Shown: positions 4,661 to 13,832, numbered from the stretch's first letter. The stretch is 26,013 bases of DNA from an uncultured bacterium (GCA_905214715.1 CAJMMT010000025.1:1-26013), one strand, 5' to 3'. The notes: generated by a model from the sequence alone, not told the origin. Program-made: numbers and translations.

Positions 4661-6670
4661 ATGAAAACTAAGAAACACAAGCCTGTAAGTTCCGTTATCC
4701 ACAAATGGATCGGATTGCTGACGTCAATAATTATCTTGATATTCTGCATATCCGGTCTGATACTGAACCACAGGTCTTTGTTTTCATCGTTTTCAGCATC
4801 CCGAGGCATAATGCCGTCTGAATATCATATAGAAAACTTCAATAACGGCATAATCAAAGGGACCACACCTTTCAACAATGGCATAATCGCTTTCGGTAAC
4901 TCAGGATTATGGCGTACTGATAAGGAATTCTCATCCTTTACCGACTTCAATTCCGGAATTCCGGAGGGACCAGACAACAGAAATGTACGGAATGTCGTCA
5001 AAACGAAAGATGGGACCCTGTGGTGTGTGACTCAATTCGGGCTATATCGACATAATGGATTGAAATGGGTAGACATACAGTTGCCTGACTGCAAAGAGAG
5101 AATCGCAGACATAACCCTGAATAAAGACTATACTTCAGTTGTGGTTCTTACCCGATCGGCGGTATATCCCCTATCTGACGGAGGTTTTTCAAGAATCGAA
5201 CTTAAGAAACCGGAGGAATACTCGCATAAGGTGTCGATGTTCAAAACATTGTGGATGTTGCACAGCGGGGAATTGTTCGGGCTTACCGGACGGATAATAG
5301 TCGATCTCCTGGCTATTGTTCTGATATCCCTTTGCATAACCGGAATTATCCTGTTTATAATCCCATCTTTAATTAAAAGAGAGGCACCGGCAAAACGGTT
5401 ATCCAAAGCGCGGCTGTTTAAATGGAATTTCAAATGGCATGACAAGATCGGGTACATTACCATAATCTTCACCATACTGATATGCTTTACGGGAATGTGT
5501 CTCCGACCTCCCCTGATGATTCCTTTTGTTATTGCTAAGACATCTCCGCTTCCCGGCAGTCAGCTTGATTCGGATAATGTATGGCATGATAAATTAAGGG
5601 GAATCCGATGGAATGAGACTGACGACAACTGGCTTATCTCCACTTCTGAAGGCTTTATCACTGCCGATGAGACATTCGGGAATGTTCCTTTGAAGATTGA
5701 ATCCGGGATTATTCCACCGGTCAGTCCTATGGGAATAAATGTTTTCGAGCCATTAGACTCAGGAGAATGGCTTATCGGATCGTTCAGCGGAATGTACCTC
5801 TGGAATCCAAGACAAGGGACCGTAAAAGATTATTTCACACAAAAGAATCTTGAGACCGCCAAAGCCGGCCGTCCCACTTCCGACCATCTGGTTTCCGGCT
5901 ATTCCAAGGACCTCGGCGCGAACAGCGGCATAGTATTCGATTATGCAAAAGGAAGCAGCGAGCCTCTTCCCACGCCCGACATCCTCAGACACCAGCCTAT
6001 GTCGCTGTGGAATTTCGCCCTTGAACTTCACGTAGGCAGGTGCTACAATCCGATACTCGGTCCGCTCTCCTCTCTTTTCATATTTATGGCCGGAGCCATA
6101 TTTATCACAGTTCTCGTTTCGGGACTTATCATTCACCGCAGACATAAAAATCATAAACAAGAAACAACAAACAACATGAAAAGATTTAAAACCATTTTTA
6201 CAACCTTGGCGCTGTGCCTCGGACTCGTGGCAGGTATGGCTTCCTGTTCCGATAATGATGATGAACCTGAAAACGAGCAAGAGGTGCCTACGGTTCAGGC
6301 CGCCAACAGTGTGGCGGGAACTTACAACGGCAACATGACTTGCTCTGTAATGGGAAGCGAATCAGTTTTCGAGGATATGACCTTTACGGTAACGTCTACG
6401 GATGACGCGACTGTCAACGTCAAGATCTCTCCGTTCGGAAATCCTCCTATGAAAGTACCTGAAATAAGTGTTACCGGAGTCAAGGTCTCGGGTAAGGACG
6501 GCAAATATTCTTTGGCGGCCACAGAGTTCCAGGGGACAACCGACGGCAAGACTTATTCCGGCACAATGCAGGGTTCGTTTGAAGGCAACACCCTCACCAT
6601 CAAATTCAATCTTCAGTATGGCGCGATGCCCATGCCTATGATTTGCACTTTCACCGCTCCAAAAAAGTAA
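4661..6670 (+). CDS. PepSY-associated TM protein fused to calycin-like lipoprotein
   Basis: One open frame of 669 residues (679 if the upstream ATG at 4631 is used). Residues ~1-500 form a PepSY_TM protein. A first membrane helix follows VIHKWIG. A periplasmic part contains a propeller-like DGTLWCVTQFGLYRHNG. Helices then follow at HSGELFGLTGRIIV, WHDKIGYITII and SSLFIFMAGAIFITVLV. Histidines H14, H201, H260 and H457 sit at the membrane edges, as in PepSY ferric/siderophore reductases of the FoxB/PiuB type, where such histidines bind heme. From residue 506 the frame runs, without a stop, into a complete lipoprotein (separate entry). First gene of the operon, 7 bases before hmuR. A role in heme or iron reduction is inference. 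Confidence 0.85.
   Translation: MKTKKHKPVSSVIHKWIGLLTSIIILIFCISGLILNHRSLFSSFSASRGIMPSEYHIENFNNGIIKGTTPFNNGIIAFGNSGLWRTDKEFSSFTDFNSGIPEGPDNRNVRNVVKTKDGTLWCVTQFGLYRHNGLKWVDIQLPDCKERIADITLNKDYTSVVVLTRSAVYPLSDGGFSRIELKKPEEYSHKVSMFKTLWMLHSGELFGLTGRIIVDLLAIVLISLCITGIILFIIPSLIKREAPAKRLSKARLFKWNFKWHDKIGYITIIFTILICFTGMCLRPPLMIPFVIAKTSPLPGSQLDSDNVWHDKLRGIRWNETDDNWLISTSEGFITADETFGNVPLKIESGIIPPVSPMGINVFEPLDSGEWLIGSFSGMYLWNPRQGTVKDYFTQKNLETAKAGRPTSDHLVSGYSKDLGANSGIVFDYAKGSSEPLPTPDILRHQPMSLWNFALELHVGRCYNPILGPLSSLFIFMAGAIFITVLVSGLIIHRRHKNHKQETTNNMKRFKTIFTTLALCLGLVAGMASCSDNDDEPENEQEVPTVQAANSVAGTYNGNMTCSVMGSESVFEDMTFTVTSTDDATVNVKISPFGNPPMKVPEISVTGVKVSGKDGKYSLAATEFQGTTDGKTYSGTMQGSFEGNTLTIKFNLQYGAMPMPMICTFTAPKK
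6176..6670 (+). CDS. calycin-like surface lipoprotein (internal start within the PepSY frame)
   Basis: ATG 6176 opens a 164-residue module that looks like a complete lipoprotein. It has a positively charged start (MKRFK), a hydrophobic core, and lipobox M-A-S-C with C24 as the lipidated cysteine. An acidic run SDNDDEPENEQE follows at once, as in the Bacteroidota signal for surface export. The mature part (VAGTYNGNMTCSVMG... to FTAPKK) is beta-rich and resembles the Bacteroidales Calycin_like/putative lipocalin family. The ATG is preceded by an A-rich stretch typical of translation starts in this phylum, so independent initiation is plausible. It sits where HmuY, the heme-catching lipoprotein, lies in Porphyromonas hmu operons. 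It may be an analogous hemophore, but it shows no recognisable HmuY domain. Confidence 0.6.
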   Translation: MKRFKTIFTTLALCLGLVAGMASCSDNDDEPENEQEVPTVQAANSVAGTYNGNMTCSVMGSESVFEDMTFTVTSTDDATVNVKISPFGNPPMKVPEISVTGVKVSGKDGKYSLAATEFQGTTDGKTYSGTMQGSFEGNTLTIKFNLQYGAMPMPMICTFTAPKK

Positions 6671-6677
6671 ACGCTAC

Positions 6678-8822
6678 ATGAAAAGAAGTCTGAGATGTTA
6701 CCCAGTTATAATCTTCGGACTTCTGTCTCCGCTCACAGTCCTTGCCGATACATTTATCGGCAAGGTACTTGATGAGACAGGGAGTCCGCTTATGGGGGCG
6801 GTTGTCCGTATAAACGGCGGTAAGAAATCATTCGTGTCTGATGAAGATGGGGCTTTCGCCTTCGACCTGCCGGATAAATCTTCCGTAGGTATCACTGTCA
6901 ATTATGTAGGGTTCACCCCAAGCTCGGCTATAATCAGGTCTACAGGCTCGTCTAAGGAAAACATTCTTAGAATGAAACCTGACCAGACATCGCTTAGCGA
7001 GGTCGTGGTTACCGCGACACGGACTCCCAAATCACTTAAAGACGTACCCGTGGTGACCAGGTTGATTTCTTCTGACGAAATCACAAAAACCGACGCTACG
7101 AATATACAGGACCTGCTGACTGAAGAATTGCCCGGATTGGAATTCGGATATGCGATGAGCCAGGAAACGTCATTGAACATGAGCGGTTTCGGTGGAAACG
7201 CGATTTTGTTTCTTGTAGACGGCGAGCGACTTGCCGGTGAGACCATGGACAATGTCGATTACAACAGGCTCAATCTTGAGAATGTAGGTCAGGTAGAAAT
7301 CGTCAAGGGCGCCTCTTCCGCCTTATATGGAGCCAATGCCGTAGGGGGAGTCGTCAATCTGATTACCAAGGAAAACAACGATCCTTGGCATGTAAATGTC
7401 AATTCCCGATACAGAAGCATGGGAAACGAGTGGCGCGGAGGAGGTGAGATAAGCTTCAACGCGTATAGATGGAACTCGAATACCTCTGTTCAGTATACTA
7501 CTTCTGAAACGGTAAAACTGACCGACATTTTCGACACTGAATCAAAGATTCATAACATTTACGGAGGCAATACTTTAAATATAAAGGAGCGTCTGATATT
7601 CAACGCCAGCGACAAACTGCGGTTCATAGCGCGCGGAGGATATTTTTCCCGAGTGAGCAACCGTTCCAATTACGATGACCATTATCATGATTACAGTGCC
7701 GGTCTGCGTAGCGTATGGAATATCGACAGCAGTCAGAATCTTGAGCTTTCCTACAGTTACGACCAGTACGACAAGGCCCGTTATGTAGGTGGAGAGAGAA
7801 CCCATAACCATGATTATAGCAACCGTCAGCATATAGTTCACGGACTGTATAACAAATTCTGGGGTGCCAATGGATTGACTGTCGGCGCCGACTACATGCA
7901 CGACTATCTTACCACATACCAGTTCGTCGACAATGAAAGTCATTCTCAGTCTTCCATCGACGCATTCGTGCAATTCGACTACAACCCTTTGTCATGGCTT
8001 AACATTTTAGCTTCCGTACGGGACGACTATTTTTCGGAATCCGACAATAATGCCCTCACTTCCCGGCTCGCCGCGATGTTCAAACTCAAGTTTCTATCTA
8101 TCCGCGCCTCCTATTCCGGAGGGTTCAGGGCCCCCACGCTGAAAGAGATGTACATGTGTTTCGATATGGCGAGAATCCAGATGATCTACGGTAATCCCGA
8201 CCTTAAGCCGGAACGTAGCCATAATTTCAATGTCGCTCTCGAGAGGAACGGCAATGTGAGGGGATCGTTTCTGGCCGGCTCATACAGCGCGACCGTATCG
8301 GGATATTACAACTATTACAACAGCAGGATAACAACTACCGATTTCCCGGGGAATGCGGAACTCGAGGAAGGTGCCATCTATACTAATGAAGATGGCGTAA
8401 GAGTGATGGGTATGGATGTAAATGCCCGCTACAGAACAAATTTCGGACTGGGAGCATCTGTAAGCTACAATTATATGCATACATCGGGCCACACGGTCGA
8501 TTCCCAATTCACCCAACCAAGGCCTCATTCCGCGACCTGGAGAATCGACTATGACAGACAAATCTGCAGCAATTATAAAATTTACGCAGGAATTTCCGGA
8601 CGCTATCTTTCGAAACCCGTCAGCAAATATGAGACCGACGGAGCATATTCGCTATGGAAATTCACCTTACAGCAGAGGGTGTGGAAAGGAATAAATATAA
8701 ATTTCATAATAGAGAATCTCTTTAACTATAAGCCAAAAGTCTATTATTGGAATTCAGCCCCGACTATAGGCCGCACATGGTCGGTCGGTCTTTCGCTGAA
8801 TATCGATGACTTTTTTAAGTAG
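6678..8822 (+). CDS. hmuR: TonB-dependent heme/porphyrin receptor HmuR-like
   Basis: This 714-residue outer-membrane receptor has a signal peptide (residues 1-23, ending LTVLA) and a carboxypeptidase-regulatory-like domain (~25-100). A TonB-box-like SEVVVTATRTP comes before a plug (~110-225; VEIVKGASSALYGANAVGGVVNLI), and the 22-strand barrel runs to the C-terminus. The FRAP box is at residues 483-486 and NPDL at 506-509, the paired motif of heme receptors including HmuR. The histidine usually found between the two boxes is missing; the interval is Met/Cys-rich (MYMCFDMARIQM). It starts 7 bases after the fused lipoprotein frame and ends 10 bases before hmuS. It imports heme or a related tetrapyrrole; B12 or siderophore uptake is less likely given the hmuSTUV neighbours. 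Confidence 0.9.
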   Translation: MKRSLRCYPVIIFGLLSPLTVLADTFIGKVLDETGSPLMGAVVRINGGKKSFVSDEDGAFAFDLPDKSSVGITVNYVGFTPSSAIIRSTGSSKENILRMKPDQTSLSEVVVTATRTPKSLKDVPVVTRLISSDEITKTDATNIQDLLTEELPGLEFGYAMSQETSLNMSGFGGNAILFLVDGERLAGETMDNVDYNRLNLENVGQVEIVKGASSALYGANAVGGVVNLITKENNDPWHVNVNSRYRSMGNEWRGGGEISFNAYRWNSNTSVQYTTSETVKLTDIFDTESKIHNIYGGNTLNIKERLIFNASDKLRFIARGGYFSRVSNRSNYDDHYHDYSAGLRSVWNIDSSQNLELSYSYDQYDKARYVGGERTHNHDYSNRQHIVHGLYNKFWGANGLTVGADYMHDYLTTYQFVDNESHSQSSIDAFVQFDYNPLSWLNILASVRDDYFSESDNNALTSRLAAMFKLKFLSIRASYSGGFRAPTLKEMYMCFDMARIQMIYGNPDLKPERSHNFNVALERNGNVRGSFLAGSYSATVSGYYNYYNSRITTTDFPGNAELEEGAIYTNEDGVRVMGMDVNARYRTNFGLGASVSYNYMHTSGHTVDSQFTQPRPHSATWRIDYDRQICSNYKIYAGISGRYLSKPVSKYETDGAYSLWKFTLQQRVWKGININFIIENLFNYKPKVYYWNSAPTIGRTWSVGLSLNIDDFFK

Positions 8823-8832
8823 TTGATAAAAA

Positions 8833-11800
8833 ATGAAAAAACGGAAGTTCATTTTATTTGCCATTGTCTGCGCCGTAGTAATCGGCGCAGGCATTATTCT
8901 ATGGAACAGGTTCGCCTCTCCGACAAATATCGCATTTGTGAACTATCAGGCTATTACCTTAGGTCAGATTTCCAAATCCAATGATAATTCGTTTGTCAAA
9001 ATCCACGAACTTGGAATAGAGGAGATGGATAAGGCAGACAAATACGATATAGTATTTGTCAACGGGATGGGCCTGCGCATTACCGACGAACAACGGCAAC
9101 AGCTTGTTTCAGCCGCCGAAAATGGCACCCCGGTACTTACCACGGCGGCTACCAATCCTCAGAATCAGATTGTTTCGGTAGATTCTATCGACAATGAATT
9201 CCTCAGGCAATATCTTGCGGGTGGCAGATCCAATTATAGGAATATGCTGGAGTATGTCAGGAAATTCATCGACGGTAAAAAGCTCTTTGTTAACCTTCCC
9301 GGAGACCCCGTAACACCATCCTCATCCCTTCTGTATTATCCTTCCGAATCGGATAATCTTAATTTCCCGTCGGTAGGGGAATATGAGAACTGGCTGAAAA
9401 AGAATAACAAATGGAGCGATTCCGCCCCAAAGATCATACTCACAGGTCAGATGGGCGTACCCGACAGCCTTGTGATGAAACTGGAAAAGAGCGGAAATAT
9501 AGTCTACCCCGTGAATGTGATACAGACATTCATTTCAAAGGGGCACGCCGACTCGATATCATGCGATGCCGTGATCAATATGGCCCACGGAAGAATAGGC
9601 GACGAGGCGGTGCGTTGGCTTGAAGCCAAAAACGTACCTCTGTTCTCACCGGTCAACGCCAATCGCGACTATGATGAATGGATGGAAGATAAGATGGGCA
9701 TGAGCGGAGGATTCATGTCGCAGAGCATAGTAACTCCTGAGATCGACGGTGCCATCCGTCCCTTTACATTATTCGCCCACTTCAAGGGAGACGACGGCTT
9801 GCCTTATGTCGAGGCCATTCCCGGCAGGGTCGATGAGTTTGTAGCCACCGTCAACAATTATATAAGTCTGAGAGGGAAAGCCAACAAGGATAAGAAACTG
9901 GCCATTTTCTATTTCAAAGGTCCGGGGCAGAGCGCTTTGGTAGCCGAAGGAATGGAGGTGGCACCCTCATTGTATAATCTTTTATCAAGTCTGAAAAAAG
10001 AGGGTTATACAATCGACAATCTGCCTGCCAACGCTGTGGAATTCGAGAAACTCATCTCTGAGAACGGTAAGATTTTCAATGATTACGCCATAGGTGCCCA
10101 GGCCGATTTCGTCGCTCGCCACAAACCTCAGCTTATTTCGCGGAAAGAATACGACAGATGGTGTGCCGAATCCTTCTCGCCCGAAATGAGAAAGGAAATA
10201 GATGCATTAGACGGGGAATTTCCCGGACATGGGTTAAAAGATAAATCGGGGAACGCAGCTTTGGCCAGTCTGAGATTCGGCAATGTGGTCTTGATACCTC
10301 AGCCGGCCGCCGGTCTCGGAGACGATGATTTCAAAATCGTGCACGGTACTAATGCCGCACCTCCACATAATTATGTAGCGGCCTACCTATGGGTCCGACA
10401 TGGATTCGGGGCTGACGCGCTAATGCATTTCGGCGCACACGGTTCGCTGGAGTTCACACCCCGCAAGCAGGCCGCTTTGGGCAGCACTGACTGGCCTGAT
10501 CGCCTTGTGGGAACCATGCCGCACGTATATGTCTACTCCACGTCGAATGTAGGAGAAGCCATGATGGCTAAAAGAAGGAGCTATGCCGGAATTGTGAATT
10601 ATCTTACTCCTCCATTCATGGAAAGCAATGTAAGGGGTATTTACAAGAACCTTTCAGACGCTATAAACGAGTACAACCGTGCCAAAACGGAGAAAGACTC
10701 CAAACGCGTATCACGACTCGTGAAAAAATATACCCTTGAACTCGGGATTCACCGGGAATTGCGTATCGACAGCACTCAGGAATTCACGCCGGAAGTAATT
10801 TCAAGAATTGAGAATTTCGCAGAAGAGCTTGCCAACGAAAAGATTACAGGAGCCCTGTATGTCATGGGCGTGCCATACTCGGATTCCCATATCAATTCCA
10901 CTGTCGAGGCCATGTCGGTCGAGCCTCTTGCCTTCAGCCTGCAGAAACTCAAAGGGGGTAATCTCAGAGACTGGAGGGAACGTGCCAAACAGATTGTAAG
11001 GAAGGGTGTCGCCGCGAACGATGCGGATATATGCCGCATTGCCGGCATTACAAAGTCCGAACTTGACAGCGCGCGTAAAATCAATCGGGCAATCGAAGGA
11101 TCGAAAGACATGCTGTCGCGTATGATGGTAATGGGCTCCATGATGCCGTCGGGAGAAAGAAAGACTTCCAAAATTTCCGAGCGTCTTGAAACCAAGAAGA
11201 AACATGGCATGATTCCGGGCATGTCGCCGGAAAAAGCCGTGGAGATGGCCCGCAAAATGGGTGCCGATGAAGATGCCATTAAGAAGATGGAAGCCGCGAT
11301 GAAGCGGAAAAACGTCACTCCTCACGGAGGAAAACCTTCCGGACACGGTCATCCCGCTATGAAGAAACCGGAGTATTCGAAAAAGGAACTGGAATTCGCC
11401 ACGGCTGTCGGAGAGGTCGAACGCGCTATCACCAATATAGATGCTTACCGCCGATCTCTCAGAATGAGTCCGTCCAATGAAATAAAGAGTATTCTTAATG
11501 CCCTCGCCGGCGGATACATTCCTCCGACATCGGGAGGAGACCCTGTGCTCAATCCCGGAATCCTTCCTACCGGACGCAACATGTTTGCAGTCAATGCCGA
11601 AGAAACTCCCTCACTCATGGCATGGGAGAAAGGCAAGGATTTGGCCGATGAAACAATCAGAATGTATCGCAATGCCCATGGCGATTCGATTCCGAGAAAA
11701 GTAAGTTATACCCTCTGGAGCAGTGAATTTATCGAAACCGAGGGTGCGACAATAGCCCAGATACTATATATGCTTGGAGTGGAACCTGTAAGGGATTCCT

Positions 11801-13065
11801 TTGGCAGGGTTACCGACTTACGTCTGATTCCATCCGAAGAACTCGGACGTCCCCGTGTCGATGTAGTGGTCCAGACTTCCGGACAATTGCGCGATCTTGC
11901 CGCATCCCGACTTTTCCTGATCGGCAGAGCGGTGAAGATGGCTGCCGAAGCGCGCGATGACCGGTATCCGAACTATGTGGCCGAAGGTGTGAAAGAATCT
12001 GAAGAACATCTGGTAAACAAGGGTGTGTCGCCGAAAGAGGCCCGCGAACTGGCTACATCGAGAGTATTCGGCGGCGTTAACGGCAACTACGGCACCGGCA
12101 TTCAGAGTATGGTCGAAGCGGGCGACCGTTGGGAAGATGAAAGCGAGCTCGCGGCCACATATCTCAACAATATGGGAGCGATTTACGACAGCGAACAGCA
12201 ATGGGAACAGGTGCGTCAATATGCCTTCGAGGCAGCTCTCACCCGTACCGATGTTGTCGTGCAGCCCCGGCAGAGCAATACCTGGGGAGCATTGAGCCTC
12301 GACCATGTATATGAATTCATGGGTGGCATGAATCTCGCTGTCAGGAATGTAACCGGCAAGGATCCCGAAGCATACCTGAGCGACTACCGCAACCGCAATA
12401 ACGTCAGGATGCAGGAAGTCAAGGAGGCCATCGGAGTGGAAAGCAGGACAACCATACTCAATCCCTCCTATATTAAAGAGAAAATGAAAGGAGGTGCGGG
12501 CGATGCCGCCAACATAGCGGAGGTAATCACCAACACATATGGGTGGAATGTAATGAAACCCCAGGCGATCGACAAGGAACTCTGGGACGGAATCTATGAC
12601 ACGTATATCGCCGACAAACATAATCTCGGGACCAAAGAGTATTTCAAGGACAAGAATCCCGCCGCTCTTCAGGAAATGACGGCCGTTATGCTCGAGACAG
12701 TACGCAAGGGCCTTTGGAACGCGACTCCGGAACAGGTATCCGCCATGGCGAATCTGCATGCGGAAGTCATAAAGGAGTATGGAGCCGCCTGCACAGGTTT
12801 TGTATGCGACAATCCCAAGCTCAGAGACTTCATATCCGACAAAGCGAATCCCGCTGTCGCCTCGGAATACAATAAGGCTGTCGCAAAGGCCAGAGCCGAG
12901 GAAATCTCCGATAATGACGGCACCGTCATGAAAAAAGAGAGTCTCGACCAGACTGCTACGACAACCAACCATATCAATGGAATTGTAGTGGCCGTCGTGG
13001 TCGTGATAGCCGTAATCGGATTGTTGTTCCTTATTCGCAGACGTCGTAACAATTCAGGTGAATAA
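8833..13065 (+). CDS. hmuS: HmuS: membrane-anchored CobN/Mg-chelatase-like heme-handling protein
   Basis: This 1410-residue protein has one membrane helix at each end (residues ~7-25 and ~1380-1402, the latter followed by RRRR). That puts the CobN/BchH-like body in the periplasm. The CobN signature HFGAHGSLEFTP is at residues 532-543. Cytosolic CobN inserts cobalt with CobS/CobT, but no such ATPases are here. Instead it sits between hmuR and hmuTUV, the order of the Porphyromonas/Bacteroides hmu locus, where HmuS has been proposed to remove iron from heme in reverse. Residues ~760-850 are a Met-rich then His/Gly-rich insertion (MLSRMMVMGSMM; HGGKPSGHGHP at 831-841). It overlaps the next start by one base (TAATG). 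Confidence 0.9.
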   Translation: MKKRKFILFAIVCAVVIGAGIILWNRFASPTNIAFVNYQAITLGQISKSNDNSFVKIHELGIEEMDKADKYDIVFVNGMGLRITDEQRQQLVSAAENGTPVLTTAATNPQNQIVSVDSIDNEFLRQYLAGGRSNYRNMLEYVRKFIDGKKLFVNLPGDPVTPSSSLLYYPSESDNLNFPSVGEYENWLKKNNKWSDSAPKIILTGQMGVPDSLVMKLEKSGNIVYPVNVIQTFISKGHADSISCDAVINMAHGRIGDEAVRWLEAKNVPLFSPVNANRDYDEWMEDKMGMSGGFMSQSIVTPEIDGAIRPFTLFAHFKGDDGLPYVEAIPGRVDEFVATVNNYISLRGKANKDKKLAIFYFKGPGQSALVAEGMEVAPSLYNLLSSLKKEGYTIDNLPANAVEFEKLISENGKIFNDYAIGAQADFVARHKPQLISRKEYDRWCAESFSPEMRKEIDALDGEFPGHGLKDKSGNAALASLRFGNVVLIPQPAAGLGDDDFKIVHGTNAAPPHNYVAAYLWVRHGFGADALMHFGAHGSLEFTPRKQAALGSTDWPDRLVGTMPHVYVYSTSNVGEAMMAKRRSYAGIVNYLTPPFMESNVRGIYKNLSDAINEYNRAKTEKDSKRVSRLVKKYTLELGIHRELRIDSTQEFTPEVISRIENFAEELANEKITGALYVMGVPYSDSHINSTVEAMSVEPLAFSLQKLKGGNLRDWRERAKQIVRKGVAANDADICRIAGITKSELDSARKINRAIEGSKDMLSRMMVMGSMMPSGERKTSKISERLETKKKHGMIPGMSPEKAVEMARKMGADEDAIKKMEAAMKRKNVTPHGGKPSGHGHPAMKKPEYSKKELEFATAVGEVERAITNIDAYRRSLRMSPSNEIKSILNALAGGYIPPTSGGDPVLNPGILPTGRNMFAVNAEETPSLMAWEKGKDLADETIRMYRNAHGDSIPRKVSYTLWSSEFIETEGATIAQILYMLGVEPVRDSFGRVTDLRLIPSEELGRPRVDVVVQTSGQLRDLAASRLFLIGRAVKMAAEARDDRYPNYVAEGVKESEEHLVNKGVSPKEARELATSRVFGGVNGNYGTGIQSMVEAGDRWEDESELAATYLNNMGAIYDSEQQWEQVRQYAFEAALTRTDVVVQPRQSNTWGALSLDHVYEFMGGMNLAVRNVTGKDPEAYLSDYRNRNNVRMQEVKEAIGVESRTTILNPSYIKEKMKGGAGDAANIAEVITNTYGWNVMKPQAIDKELWDGIYDTYIADKHNLGTKEYFKDKNPAALQEMTAVMLETVRKGLWNATPEQVSAMANLHAEVIKEYGAACTGFVCDNPKLRDFISDKANPAVASEYNKAVAKARAEEISDNDGTVMKKESLDQTATTTNHINGIVVAVVVVIAVIGLLFLIRRRRNNSGE

Positions 13066-13742
13066 TGGAAATAGTAGTGTTGATAATAATGCTGATGGTC
13101 GGTTTCAGTTTCATACTGAAACTGACCTTTCACGGCAGATGGGGAATAATCGCGACAGTCTTGATTTCAGCGCTGTTTATCATACTTGCCTACGATGGTG
13201 CGTCGTCTCAGTCCAAAACCCAGATTCAGGAGTGGCTATCGCAACCTGAACTCATGCTTGACACATCCGTAGTGCTTACAGTAGACGTGGCGTTTCAGAT
13301 CTGTTTTTGTATTCTGGCAGCCAAATCGTTTGTCGAATCGCTTTCGAAAACCGAACGGATCATATACAATATCACCCTATGGATTCCGGGCTTGTTGATA
13401 TTCCCTACTCTGTTCGCGCTTCTTACCGAGTTGATTTTCACTTTTACCGGGGTTGATTTCGCGACTACCGCGTGGGTAACGGCAATTGCCTTGGTCATTT
13501 GCGTGCCTCTTCTTGCCACAGCTATCAGATTCCTGATTCCGGAACGGGATATCAGGCTTGAAATGATATTTATGGTGAACCTTATTATCGCGGCGCTCGG
13601 CATCGTGGCCACCGTCAACGGACGTACGGCTGCCGCCGGAACCTCCGAAGTAGAGTGGAATGCACTTGTCGGGGTATCCCTGATTCTTCTTGCCGGATTT
13701 CTCTCCGGACTCATTATTAACCGATATTTCATAAGTAAGTAG
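13065..13742 (+). CDS. hmuT: HmuT: polytopic inner-membrane protein of heme operon
   Basis: This 225-residue protein has about seven hydrophobic helices (for example near residues 2-20, 30-45, 68-88, 100-125, 138-158, 168-187 and 200-220) and short loops. There is no ABC, Walker or enzyme motif. Its ATG overlaps the hmuS stop in TAATG, so translation is likely coupled. Position and size match HmuT of Bacteroidota hmu operons, whose exact biochemical job is not established. It probably forms part of the membrane complex with HmuS or with the HmuU/HmuV motor. Its stop codon lies inside the left arm of a 22-bp inverted repeat. The symbol rests mainly on gene order. Confidence 0.75.
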   Translation: MEIVVLIIMLMVGFSFILKLTFHGRWGIIATVLISALFIILAYDGASSQSKTQIQEWLSQPELMLDTSVVLTVDVAFQICFCILAAKSFVESLSKTERIIYNITLWIPGLLIFPTLFALLTELIFTFTGVDFATTAWVTAIALVICVPLLATAIRFLIPERDIRLEMIFMVNLIIAALGIVATVNGRTAAAGTSEVEWNALVGVSLILLAGFLSGLIINRYFISK

Positions 13743-13813
13743 CTACGAAGAATAAATGTTAGTATGTTTTTTTAAGAATCTCACATATGTGCATTTATTC
13801 TTCGTAGCTACTT
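13737..13813. repeat. 22-bp perfect inverted repeat between hmuT and hmuU
   Basis: Bases 13737-13758 are the exact reverse complement of 13792-13813. The 33-base interval contains T7 and a further CACATATGTG palindrome (13782-13791). The left arm covers the hmuT stop codon. In RNA this would be a strong hairpin inside the operon, able to attenuate, terminate or protect upstream message. No promoter for hmuU is visible after it. Confidence 0.85.
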
Positions 13814-13832
13814 AAAAAATTTCTAAACTGCA

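Noticed and set aside
11818..12972. 384-codon minus-strand open frame
   Set aside because: It is fully inside hmuS in the opposite direction, and its translation shows no recognisable family; a shadow of the high-GC third codon positions.
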